DNA of 64,000 nt. Origin: HXMU1420-13 sp024742815 (lineage in GTDB: Bacteria; Bacteroidota; Rhodothermia; Balneolales; Balneolaceae). How positions within the stretch are numbered: the stretch's first letter is position 1; each line of letters starts with the position of its first letter. This document shows positions 1 through 12,000 of the stretch, in pieces. The stretch lies in the NCBI GenBank assembly GCA_024742815.1, contig JANSXX010000010.1, positions 1-64,000 of the forward strand, given 5' to 3'. Under the pieces are notes generated by a model. That model saw nothing but the letters and a program-made list of their open reading frames with translations, was not told the DNA's origin and ran no database searches. A program made the position numbers and the translations under genes.

Positions 1-3000
1 GGGCTGGGATGTAAGCAACGCTGATAGTTTAACGGTGATGTTTGCCGACGCGGCGGCTTTTAACCAAGACCTGAGCGGCTGGGACATCAGTAATGTTACT
101 GATATGTTCTTGTTTGCAGATAATACCAGCCTGAGCCCTGCATATTATACCAACATGCTGGAAAACTGGAGTAAGTTAAGTCTTCAGTCATCGGTTGATT
201 TCTCTGTAGATACAACCACCTATAGAATAAGTGGATTGCAAGGGCGAGATGTACTTACTGGTACTTATGGTTGGTCAATTACTGATGGTGGTTTGGTTGT
301 AAATGATCTTTTAATAAGTAATGAAGAGTCTTCACCGATCGATTTGAATCAGATAGGAAGTTTAGTAATGAATTTAACTGCTGATGATTCAGTGGTAACG
401 GATGGTCTATCTGTTAGCTGGACTCTTACCGGAGCTTCAGGGCTAACAATTTCTGGTACTCCAACTTTTGATGGACTAAGCGAAAAGTGGATCTACGATT
501 TATCGCAATTGAGTGTGACGGATGTAGATCAAAACTATGAACTAAAGCTAATATCAAGTTTGTCCCTGAAAAATGGTACAGAAACGATCAAGGATACGCT
601 CACGGTAGAAATAGTAAAACCAAACAGCGCACCAACTGTTTTAAGTGATATTGCAGATGTAACGGTAGATGAAGATGCTGAAAATACTGTAATAGAATTA
701 ACCCAATTCTTCGCTGATGCTGATCAATTAGCAGCGGATCTGCTTTTCTCTGTAGAAAGCAACTCTAATGCACTATTATTAAATGCCAGCATTGATAACA
801 CCACCAATGAATTAACGCTGGATTATCTGGAAAATCAGTTTGGTAGTTCGCTCATCAAATTACGAGCAACTGATTTGGGTGGATTAAGCGTAGATACTTC
901 GTTTACGGTAACGGTAAACCCTGTAAATGATGCGCCTAGTGTAAGTTCTCCGATCGCTGATATAACGGTAGACGAAAATGCAGCAAATACAGTCGTTGAT
1001 CTAAGTACGAACTTCAGCGATTTAGAAACGTCTTCGGGTTCATTGATCTACAGTGTGGAAGTAAATGATAATCCAACTTTGGTATCTACTTCCATTAGTG
1101 ACTCTACTCTTACGTTGGATTATCAGGCTAACCAATTCGGTTTAGCAAGTATAACAGTCCGTGCTAGTGATGGAGAATTAAACATAACTGATAGCTTCAC
1201 AATCACTGTAAATGATGTTAACTATCCACCTGTATTCCCAGGTGCATATGATATATCAACTGCTGTACAAGCTAATAATGGTGTTTCAACTTTCATTCCC
1301 CAAAGCTCTTACGGTGATATTGCATTTAATTCAGATGGAACTAAGCTATTTGCAGTAAATGGGGATGCCATGGTAGCCGAATATCACTTAGGAACAGCTT
1401 TCGAAGTTTCTACGGCCGTACATGCAGGCGAGCTAGAAGATTTTGATGTTTCGAGTGAGGACGGGACACCCACAGCTTTAAATTTCAATAACGATGGTAC
1501 AAAAATGTTTGTACTTGGCAGTGAAAGTGATGCGCTTACTGAATACTCATTAAGTACCGCATTCGATGTTTCTTCAGCAGTATATACGAGTCAGTTTAGT
1601 ATTGTCAATCAAGAGAATGACCCAAAAGGTTTTACTTTCAACAGTGATGGTACAAAGATGTTCCTAATTGGTCATGGTAGAAGAATGATCATTGAATACT
1701 CATTAAGTACAGCTTTTAATATTTCAACAGCAACGTATGCAGGAGCAGAAGAAGAATTTAGTGTCAGTGCAGAAGAATTTTCAGCTTCAGATATAGCATT
1801 TAATGGAGATGGTAGTAAAATGTTTATTGTTGGTGGTGGTAGGGATGTTGTAGAATATAACCTTCTAGCACCTTTTGATGTTTCAACGGCAATATATGCT
1901 GGTGCTTCTGAAGAATTTGATCACGGCAGGTTTGGTACACGGTCTGCAGGCAGTCTTTCATTTAACAATGATGGGACAAAATTATTCATTAGAGATGATA
2001 TTACATTTGGAGTATTTGAGTACATACTAGACAATCCAAGCGCTGTAGGTTTCTTAGAAAATGGAGTTGGGACAGTTGTCGATATCAATGCCACTAATGG
2101 AGATGGCGGTATTGCTGATGAGGGACTAACATACTCGATTACAGGAGGGGCTGATGCAAGTTTTTTTGATATCGATTCGAATTCGGGAGAATTGACTTTT
2201 AAATCGGCACCAGATTTTGAAACCCCGGGGGATTCTGATGGGGATAACGAATACGAGGTAACCGTTCAAGCCGATGACGGAGAAGCTGAAAATAATACTG
2301 CCAGCTTTGAATTAACGATTACGGTAATAAATGTAAATGAAGCTCCGGTTGCCTCGAAGGTACTAATAGCCGGTACGCCTAAAGTGGGAGAGATCCTTGC
2401 GACTACCTACATCTTCTCTGACGCCGATGGCGATGCCAACGCGGGTGCGAATTTCCAATGGTATGTTTCTGCAGATACTCTAACTGAATCAACAGCGATC
2501 ACTGGAGCTACCGATTCTACTTTCACCCCAACTTCCGCTCAAGCGGGTCAGTTTGTAAAAGTGGAGGTAACCCCAAATGATGGCTTTGATCTGGGAATTG
2601 CTGTATCAAGTTTCTGGGTGGAAGTACCCAGCTTGTTCTTCTTGGCTGAAAACGGCGTAACCATTACCTGTAAAGAGGCCTCACCGGGCGATACCGGAGT
2701 GGTAGGTGATGTTACCTACACGGCGGTGGATGAGGCTACTTTGCGACAAATTGTAAATGATGATTCTCGATGGGATGAATTGCCAGTTGTTTGTACCTCA
2801 GGGATCACCAATATGAGTGAAATGTTCTATGATCAAAACAATTTTTCAGCCTTCTCTAGTTTTAATACAAATATCAGTTCCTGGGATATTTCAAATGTGA
2901 CGGATATGAGCCTCATGTTCTATATGGCAAGTGCGTTTAATCAGGATATTAGTAAATGGGATGTGAGTTCAACTACCAATATGTGGTCAATGTTCGCAGA

Positions 3001-6000
3001 CGCAACTTCATTTAATCAGTCAATTGGAGACTGGGATGTGAGCTCGGTTACTGATATGAGCCTCATGTTCTTTCGGGCAAGTGCATTTAATCAGCCTATA
3101 GGAAGCTGGAATGTAACTTCTGTAGAAGACATGACTGAAATGTTTTTTGGAGCTACTTCATTCAATCAGGATTTAAGTAGTTGGGGTGAAAAAACTTCTA
3201 AGGTTACTAACATGATCCAAATGTTCAGGGACGCAACTTCTTTTGATCAGGATTTATCAAGTTGGAATGTATCCTCTGTTACTAATATGGCTGCAATGTT
3301 CTTTAATGCCACTTCATTCAATCAGGATTTATCAAGCTGGAATGTGGGCTCAGTTACTAATATGTCTCAAATGTTTGAAGGAGCTACTTTTTTCTCCACA
3401 GCTAACTACGATGCCTTACTAAACGGGTGGTCTGCGCTGCCAAGCCTGCAATCAAATGTAGGTCTTGGGGCTCAAGAGACCATGTATTCTCCTGCAGCCT
3501 CTGCAGCTCGTGATATACTCGAAAACGACTATGGCTGGGTGATCATCGATGCCGGTCGAACCAATGTGGCACCGGTTGCAAGTAGTCTTAACATTGGCGA
3601 AGGATCAGTTAAGCTTGGAACTCAAATTACTGCTACTTACGACTTTACTGATGAAGACGGTGATGCCGAGTCAGGAACTACCTTCCAGTGGTATCGAGCG
3701 GATGCCGCTGATGGTACCAACGCGATAGCCATCACTGATTCTACGAATATAACGTACACACCAACTTCACAAGATCATTTAAAGTATTTACGATTAGATG
3801 TAACGCCGAATGATGGAATCGAAGCCGGTGCAACGGTTTCCAGTGGGTATATACTGGCAAGTGTATTTGATGGAGGTACCGGAACGGCTGGAGATCCGTT
3901 CTTGATCTCTACGGTTGCACAACTGGATTCTATAAGAACCAATAAAGATGGGAGCGGAAACATTGTCGGGCATTATACGCTGACAAACGATATTGATCTT
4001 AATGTAGCTCCATATAATACCGGTAAGGGTTGGATTCCTATTGGTCGGTTTGCATTCTCATCAACTCTTGAAAGATTTAGTGGTGTTTTTGATGGAGCTA
4101 ATCATACCATCAATGGATTATATATCAACAGCAGTGATTATGACTACATGGGTTTCTTTGGGAATATCGAAGGTAACGCCTCCGTAAAAAATGTAATATT
4201 CACCAATGTAAATATAACAAGTAGCTCGACTTATCTGGGTACTCTTGGCTCATTAATCTCAAGTAGTGCGAGTAATATTCATGTATCAGGAATTGTAAAC
4301 GGTGACTCACGAGCCGGTGGAATTTTAGGAATAATGCTTGCAAACAGTAGCATAAGTGGAAGTTCATTTGACGGAACGGTTTCGTCTTCAGGTTACGCTG
4401 CAGGAATATCTGGCTTTATCGAGAATGGACATATCACTACGAGTTATTCAACAGGAAGCATTTCAGGTACTATAGGTGGTGGGATTACCGGTGAAATTAA
4501 AGTCGATGCTTCTTCCAGTTCTTCTATTTCCAATTCTTACTCGTTGGCTTCTGTTTCAGGTAGTACTGTTGGGGAATTGATAGGAGCCATGACCAATATT
4601 TTAGGGCCGTTAAATATTTCAAGCAATTATTATGCAGGCACACTTTCAGGAACAGTAACCAATACGTACTGGAATTCTGATGGTACAGAGACATCGGGTG
4701 TTAGTACCTCTGCAATGAAAGACTCCCTCACCTTTACCAATGCTGGTTTTGACTTTAGAGATACTTGGGCTATTACAACTGGTGACTCGGTGAGTTATCC
4801 GTATCTGCAGGCTAATCCGCAATCACCAGTGCCTGGAAAGGAAAGAGCCAATGAAGCACCTGTGGTAAGTAATTTGAACATTGGCGAAGGTTCAATTAAG
4901 CTTGGAACTCAAATTACCGCCACTTACAACTTTACTGATGAAGACGGAGATGCCGAGTCAGGAACTACCTTCCAGTGGTATCGAGCGGATGCCGCTGATG
5001 GTACCAACGCAGTAGCGATCACGGATTCTACAACAATTACGTACACACCAACATCAGAAGATAATTTGAAATATCTGCGGTTGGATGTGACTCCAAATGA
5101 CGGTATTGAAGCCGGAGCTACGGTTTCCAGCGGGTACATTCTTGCCAGTATATTTGAAGGAGGGACAGGCGTGGAAGGAGATCCGTTCTTGATTGCAACC
5201 GCTGAACAATTGGATGAAATTCGGAATTTATTTAAAGAAGGAGAGTACGGAAGCCTGTCTATTGATGCTTATTTTGAGCTGGTTACAGATATTGACCTTG
5301 ATGTTGCTCCTTACAATACCGAAAAAGGATGGATTCCAATAGCAATTACCCACCAAAGCCCGTTTTCAGGGAATTTTGATGGAAAAGGACATACAATTAA
5401 TGGATTATATATAAATAGTTCCGATCATTTTTATTCAGGGCTATTTGGGACTGTTGTTAACTCAGTAATCACCAATATTAAATTTACAAATGTTGACTTA
5501 ACTGCAGAAGAAGCTATCGGTGCAATAGGATATGTTTCAGGAGACTCAAAAGTTTCAAGGATTAAAGTTTCTGGTACTGTAAGTGGAAGATATGCAGGAG
5601 GAATCGCTGGACAGGTTTGGAATAGAGGAGTTGTATCTGAAAGTAGCTTTAGCGGTTCTGTAACAGGGAGAAATGCAGGAGGAATTGCAGGAGACATTGA
5701 AAACAACGGAGAAATCCGAACTAGTTACTCGACAGGAAATATAACCGGAACCCAATATGCCGGTGGTATAACAGGTCAGTCTGGGGGATCGCAAGGAGGT
5801 GAAAAAGTAACAAATAGTTACTCATTAGCTATTATCACAGTTACTGATCAATTTGGAGAAGCAGGTGGTGTGGTAGGTACCGGAAGTTATCAAAAAAGTA
5901 ACAACTATTATGCAGGTACTCTTTCAGGAACAGAAACCAACATTTACTGGAATTCTGATGGTACAGAGACAACAGATGTAAGTACCTCTGCGATGAAAGA

Positions 6001-9000
6001 CTCGCTCACCTTTACCAATGCTGGTTTTGACTTTAGAGATACCTGGGCAATTACAACTGGTGACTCGGTGAGTTATCCATATCTGCAAGCTAATCCGCAA
6101 TCACCGGTACCTGGAAAGGAAAGAGCCAATGAAGCACCTGTGGTAAGTAATTTGAACATTGGCGAAGGATCTGTAAAGATCGGAACGCAGATTACTGCTA
6201 CTTACGACTTTACCGATGAAGAAGGTGATGCCGAGTCAGGAACTACCTTCCAGTGGTATCGAGCGGATGCTGCTGATGGTACCAACGCAGTAGCGATCAC
6301 GGATTCTACAACAATTACATACACACCAACTTCAAAAGATAATTTGAAATATCTGCGGTTGGATGTAACACCGAATGACGGTATTGAAGCCGGAGCTACG
6401 GTTTCCAGCGGGTACATTCTTGCCAGTGTATTTGAAGGTGGGATCGGAGTGGCAGAAGATCCATTTCTTGTATCTACAGCGGAACAGCTTAATGCCATAC
6501 GTGGTGCTATTGATCCAAATAGTGCGACCTTTATAAATGCACATTTCAAGCTAACCACCGACATTGATCTGACATCAGCAACAAGATCTGGTGGTGCTTT
6601 CTATAACGAAGGAGCCGGTTGGCAACCTATTGGAGAGTATTTTGATTCTGGCTCGAGTGAAGGAACTACAACCTCTTTTTCCGGGGTGTTTGACGGAAAT
6701 GGACACACTATTAATGGGTTGTTTATTAATCGTTCGAATCAATCTTATGTTGGTTTCTTTGGATGGGTATTTGGTACAGTTAAAAACCTGACATTTGCAA
6801 ATGTTGATATTACTGCAGGAAATCATACAGGTGGAATTTCAGGATATAATTCAGGCGCTACTTTTACGAATGTACATGTTACCGGAACCGTACGTAGTAC
6901 TAGTGGTACTGTTGGTGGTATTGCCGGATCACTTTGGAATAATGGAAGTATTCAGAAGGCTTCGTTCAATGGAACTCTTACCGGTTCTGTTATTGGGGGA
7001 ATTTCAGGAGATCTTGAAAGTGAGGATGATAACGAAAATACCTTAATTGATCAGTCTTATGCGGCGGGTACTTTTTCTGGAAGCAGTGTGGGTGGAATTA
7101 TTGGCAGCCTGTGGGGAGGAGGGACGTTATCGAATAGTTACTCAGCTGTAAATATTACCGCTACTACCAATGCTGGCGGACTTGTTAGTTTTGGAGACAA
7201 AGATTTAACGATTACGAACAGCTTTGTATTTGGAAGTGTAAGTGGTACCAATGCAGGTGGAATAAGTAGTATGACGGATTCATTTTTCCCTGGCTTAAAG
7301 GGTTCTGGAATATTCTGGGATAAAACAACGACGGGACAGTCTAGTGCGTATCCAACACAGGATTTTGCAGGAGCAACCGGTCTTACAACCTCTGCGATGA
7401 AAGACTCGCTCACTTTTGCCAATGCTGGTTGGGATTTCGAAAGCATCTGGGCAATTACAACAGGCGACTCCGTGAGTTATCCGTACCTACAAAATAACAT
7501 GCAAAATCCTATACCGGGTAAGGCTAAAGTTAACACCCCTCCAATAGTAAGCACGCCCATACCAGACGTAGTAGTAGATGAAAACTCACAACCGACTGCT
7601 TTTGATGTAAGTACTTACTTTAGTGATCTCGAATCTACTGACTTAACCTTCGAGTTAGAAAAAAATGATAATTCTTCATTAGTTAATGCGACCATACTTG
7701 GATCTGAATTAACCCTCGAATATCAAACCGATCAGTTTGGAGAGGCTAACATCTCAGTAAGTGCTTTTGATGGTGAATTCGCTGTAGTGGATACCTTTAA
7801 GGTTACAGTCAACGAAGTCCTTTCGGTAGATCCAGCTAATGCATTCATCACAACTTGGTCTACCACAGGTGCAGATGAATCAGTAACCATCCCAACCAGT
7901 GGTGGTGCTGAAATCACTGACTTTGATTTTATCGTTGACTGGGGTGATGGTACCATAGAACGAATCACAGGAGATGATCCTGATCCATCTCATACCTACG
8001 CATTAGCAGGTACACATACCATACAAATTGAAGGGATATTCCCTTACATGAAAGCGGGCTCAGATGGAGATCTAAATCAATTGTCTTCCATTGAGCAATG
8101 GGGAAATAATACTTGGGAAAATATGGTAAATACCTTCGCATGGGCCAGAAATATGGAATACAATGCTACTGATGCACCTGACCTTTCGAAGGTAACTTCA
8201 ACTGCAGGAATGTTCTTTGCAGCTGAAAAAGTGAACGGCGATTTAAGTAGTTGGAATACCTCTACCATTACCGATATGAGCTTCATGTTCGATGGGGCAA
8301 CCATTTTCAATGGAGATATTTCGACTTGGGATGTATCAAATGTTACCAACATGCGGGAAATGTTCCAGAATGCGGATTCATTGAATCAAAATTTGAGTAA
8401 GTGGAATGTTGCAAAGGTGACCAATATGCGAGGCGTATTTCAGGATACTGATTCCTTTAACGGAGATGTATCTACTTGGACTACCGGAGCTGCTGTAAAC
8501 ATGTTTGGTATGTTTGCCAATGCTGTTTCCTTCAATCAAGATATATCCGGTTGGGATGTAAGTAACGTGACCGATTTTGGGGCGATGTTCCTGAATGCAG
8601 CGAAATTCGATCAGGACATTAGTAACTGGAATATTTCTAGTGCTACCCGTTTGGATAACGGTAATTTTGGATTCTTGCAGGGGGCTGGTTTATCAACTCA
8701 AAACTATGATCTACTTTTAAACAAGTGGTCGAAACTTGAGAATCTACCCAATGGCTTAACACTAAAGGCAGGAACTATAAAATATGGTGCCGGTGAACGA
8801 TATAGACTAAATCTTATCAATCTTTACGACTGGCAAATAACTGATGGAGGTTTTAAGCCAACATTCGCTACACGATGGAATATTCCTGAATCGTCCAAAA
8901 CTCTGGAAATCCCGGTTCAAGGTGGTGAAACAATTTCAGATTACGATTTCACTATCGATTGGGGTGATGGTACGTTGGAAAGATACGTGGGTGATAAGCC

Positions 9001-12000
9001 AACCATTACGCATACCTTCAATAATTCTGAAGCGACCTTCATTTCAATATCTGGGGATTTCCCCACAATGTATGGCTTGAACAGTAATGCCTTGCAGAAT
9101 TTAACCGAAGTGGTGCGTTGGGGAGAGATAACTTGGGAAAGTATGGCCTACATGTTTGCCAATGCATCCAACCTGGTTATTACTGCAACAGATCTTCCAA
9201 ATCTGGAGCAGGTTACAAGCATGGAGGGAATGTTCTTAGATGCATTTAATACCTCCAACTTTAATTCTGATATATCCAGTTGGGATGTTTCTGCAATAAC
9301 CAATATGAAAGCTATGTTTGCTGGTGCAGATTCCTTCAATCAAGATATTTCGGTTTGGGATGTATCTTCTGTAACTACAATGGAATCGATGTTTGCCCAG
9401 GCAAAAGCCTTTAACCAAAACTTAGGTAATTGGGATATCAATAAGGTTGAAACCTTTGATGGTGAACAAGACGGTACCGGTTTTATGGATAATACTGCTC
9501 TTTCAACCACTAACTATGATTCTACCTTAATCGGGTGGGCTGGTAAGATTAATGAATCTAGTGACATCGAAGTGAGTTTCGGTGATGCTAAACGGTCATT
9601 TGTTTCTAATGCTGCTGTAGATAAGCTGGCTGGTTTAGGCTGGGAAATTCAGGATGCGGGAAGTATCCCAACCTTTGCTACAACATGGATAACAACATCT
9701 GCTAACGAAGTGGTTACCATCCCAACCAGTGGTGGAACTGAAATTACAGACTTCGATTTTACCATAGATTGGGGTGACGGAACAATCCAAACAGTTTCAG
9801 GCGATGATCCTGATCCATCACACACCTATGCAAATGCCGGAACTTATACTGTGCATATCGTGGGCACATTCCCATACATGGCTCCAACAGACAGAGGTCA
9901 ATTAGACCAACTAGTTTCTCTGGATAGTTGGGGAGAAATTGCTTGGGAAAATATGAGAGGTATGTTTGCCGATGCTAGTAATTTAGAGTACAACGCGACC
10001 GATGTTCCTGATCTTTCAGGTGTTAAAAGCCTTGGTTCCATGTTTTTTGAAGCAACTAAATTTAACGGCGATATTTCGGATTGGGATGTTTCAAATATTG
10101 AAGATATGTCGAGCATGTTTGTTGATGCACATAGCTTTAATCAAGATATATCAAACTGGGATGTAAGCAATGTTACCAATATGCGCTTTATGTTTAGAGA
10201 AGCGAGGTCATTCAACCAAGACTTATCTAAGTGGGACGTTGATCAAGTGACTGATATGAATTCGATGTTTAATAATGCCAAAGCCTTTAATCAAGATTTA
10301 GGCGATTGGAACATAACTTCGGTTGAAATCCTTTCCGATCCACCTTTTGGATTCCTTAAAGGTACCGGACTATCTATTGCTAATTACGATTCGTTACTAA
10401 TCAAGTGGAGTAAGAAATCATTGCCTCAAAATCTAACACTAGATGTAGATAGCACTTTTTACTCAAGATACTCTGCAGTAAGCCGTCAACGCATTATTGA
10501 TCAATTCAATTGGAGGATCAATGATAAAGGTATTGAGCCGATGGAGTATACATTTAACATTGTTAAAGAAAAGTTCTCGGCAGATTCCAAACTTGTAATT
10601 CAGGTATTGGGTAATGAGAAACAGGTAGCTCAGGAAGTTGGTACAGTAAGTTGGACAGCCACCAATCTGGATAATGGAAATTCATTGTCTGGTTTCGGCA
10701 ATCCTGTATTCAATTCAGAAAGCGGTAACTGGGAGTTAACCACTAAAGGGATACAAGTCGCCAATCCGGAAGGGGTCAAGTTTAAACTTTCGGCAAATTT
10801 CGAGATACCTGCGGTAGGTTTCTCTGAAACCATTGGAGTTGATAGTGTTGAGATGTATAACAACTTCTACTTAGCAGAAAATAACTATACCGTTAAAGCC
10901 AACGATCAAGCAGAAATCAATGAACAAGGCTTTGTTATTATTGATGGTGAACCGGTGGTTCATACGCTTAGAGATAGGGCAGGATTAGAAGCCTTAATTA
11001 AAGAAAATGAAAATCACCCGGAATTAGCCACAAGTGTAACTTCAAGAATTACTGATATGTCGGAGTTATTTATGACAATTGGTGATTTTAATCAGCCTAT
11101 TGGCCGGTGGGATGTCTCGAATGTTACTAACATGTATTACATGTTTGCAGGTTGGAATCGTGGTAAGATGTGTGGTTGGTCTTATGAGAAAGAAGATCCT
11201 TGTATTAACAATTTCAATACAATGAAATTCAATCAGGACATTAGTAAATGGGATGTCTCCTCGGTTACTAATATGGAAGGCATGTTTTCAAATTCAAGGG
11301 CATTTAATAGCCCAATCAATGATTGGGATGTATCTAATGTCACAAACATGAAAAGTATGTTTGATGATCGAATACATTTTGTATTTGGCTCAGATTGGAG
11401 AGATGCTTTTTCGAATCCTCAAGGGAGATCTCAATTCAATCAACCTTTAGACAAATGGGATGTTTCATCTGTTACGGATATGTCATTTATGTTTCATTAT
11501 CATAGACATTTTAATCAACCAATCGGTACTTGGGATGTGACTTCTGTAACTACAATGGAATCTATGTTTGAAGCTGCTGCTATGTTCAATCAGAACACTT
11601 TTCTTTGGTTTTTTAGAGGCAATCCTTTTATTCGGAATACAAAAAACATGTTTAGTCATGCTAAAAGCTATAATAATGGTCAACCTAAAAATAGCAATCC
11701 AAAGAATGTTGCAAATACTGAAGGAGAGTGGAAAGCACATAATCTTACTGATGTTTCTAGCATGTTTTATGGAGCAGAATCATTCAATCAAGATATTAGT
11801 AATTGGGATGTTAGCTCAGTTCAATATTTTGATGCTAGCCCAAAAACCCGGGCAAAAATTGCGAAAACAAATGGGCAGGAAACGGCAAGTAGTTTAGATG
11901 ATATCCAACATGAAGAAGGAAGAAAATTAGTCTCCACAAAACTTGAGGATTCGACTAAAGAACCAGATACACCTAGCACTCTAAATCGATTCAAGCAGCC

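Noticed and set aside
6591..7046. Two plus-strand open frames inside the giant adhesin gene
   Set aside because: They lie in another frame of an intact repeat-rich coding sequence and have no family features.
8200..8620. Regularly spaced similar segments that could suggest a CRISPR-like array
   Set aside because: The period reflects the 25-residue DUF285 protein repeat in a long open frame; the segments are not identical repeats with unique spacers.
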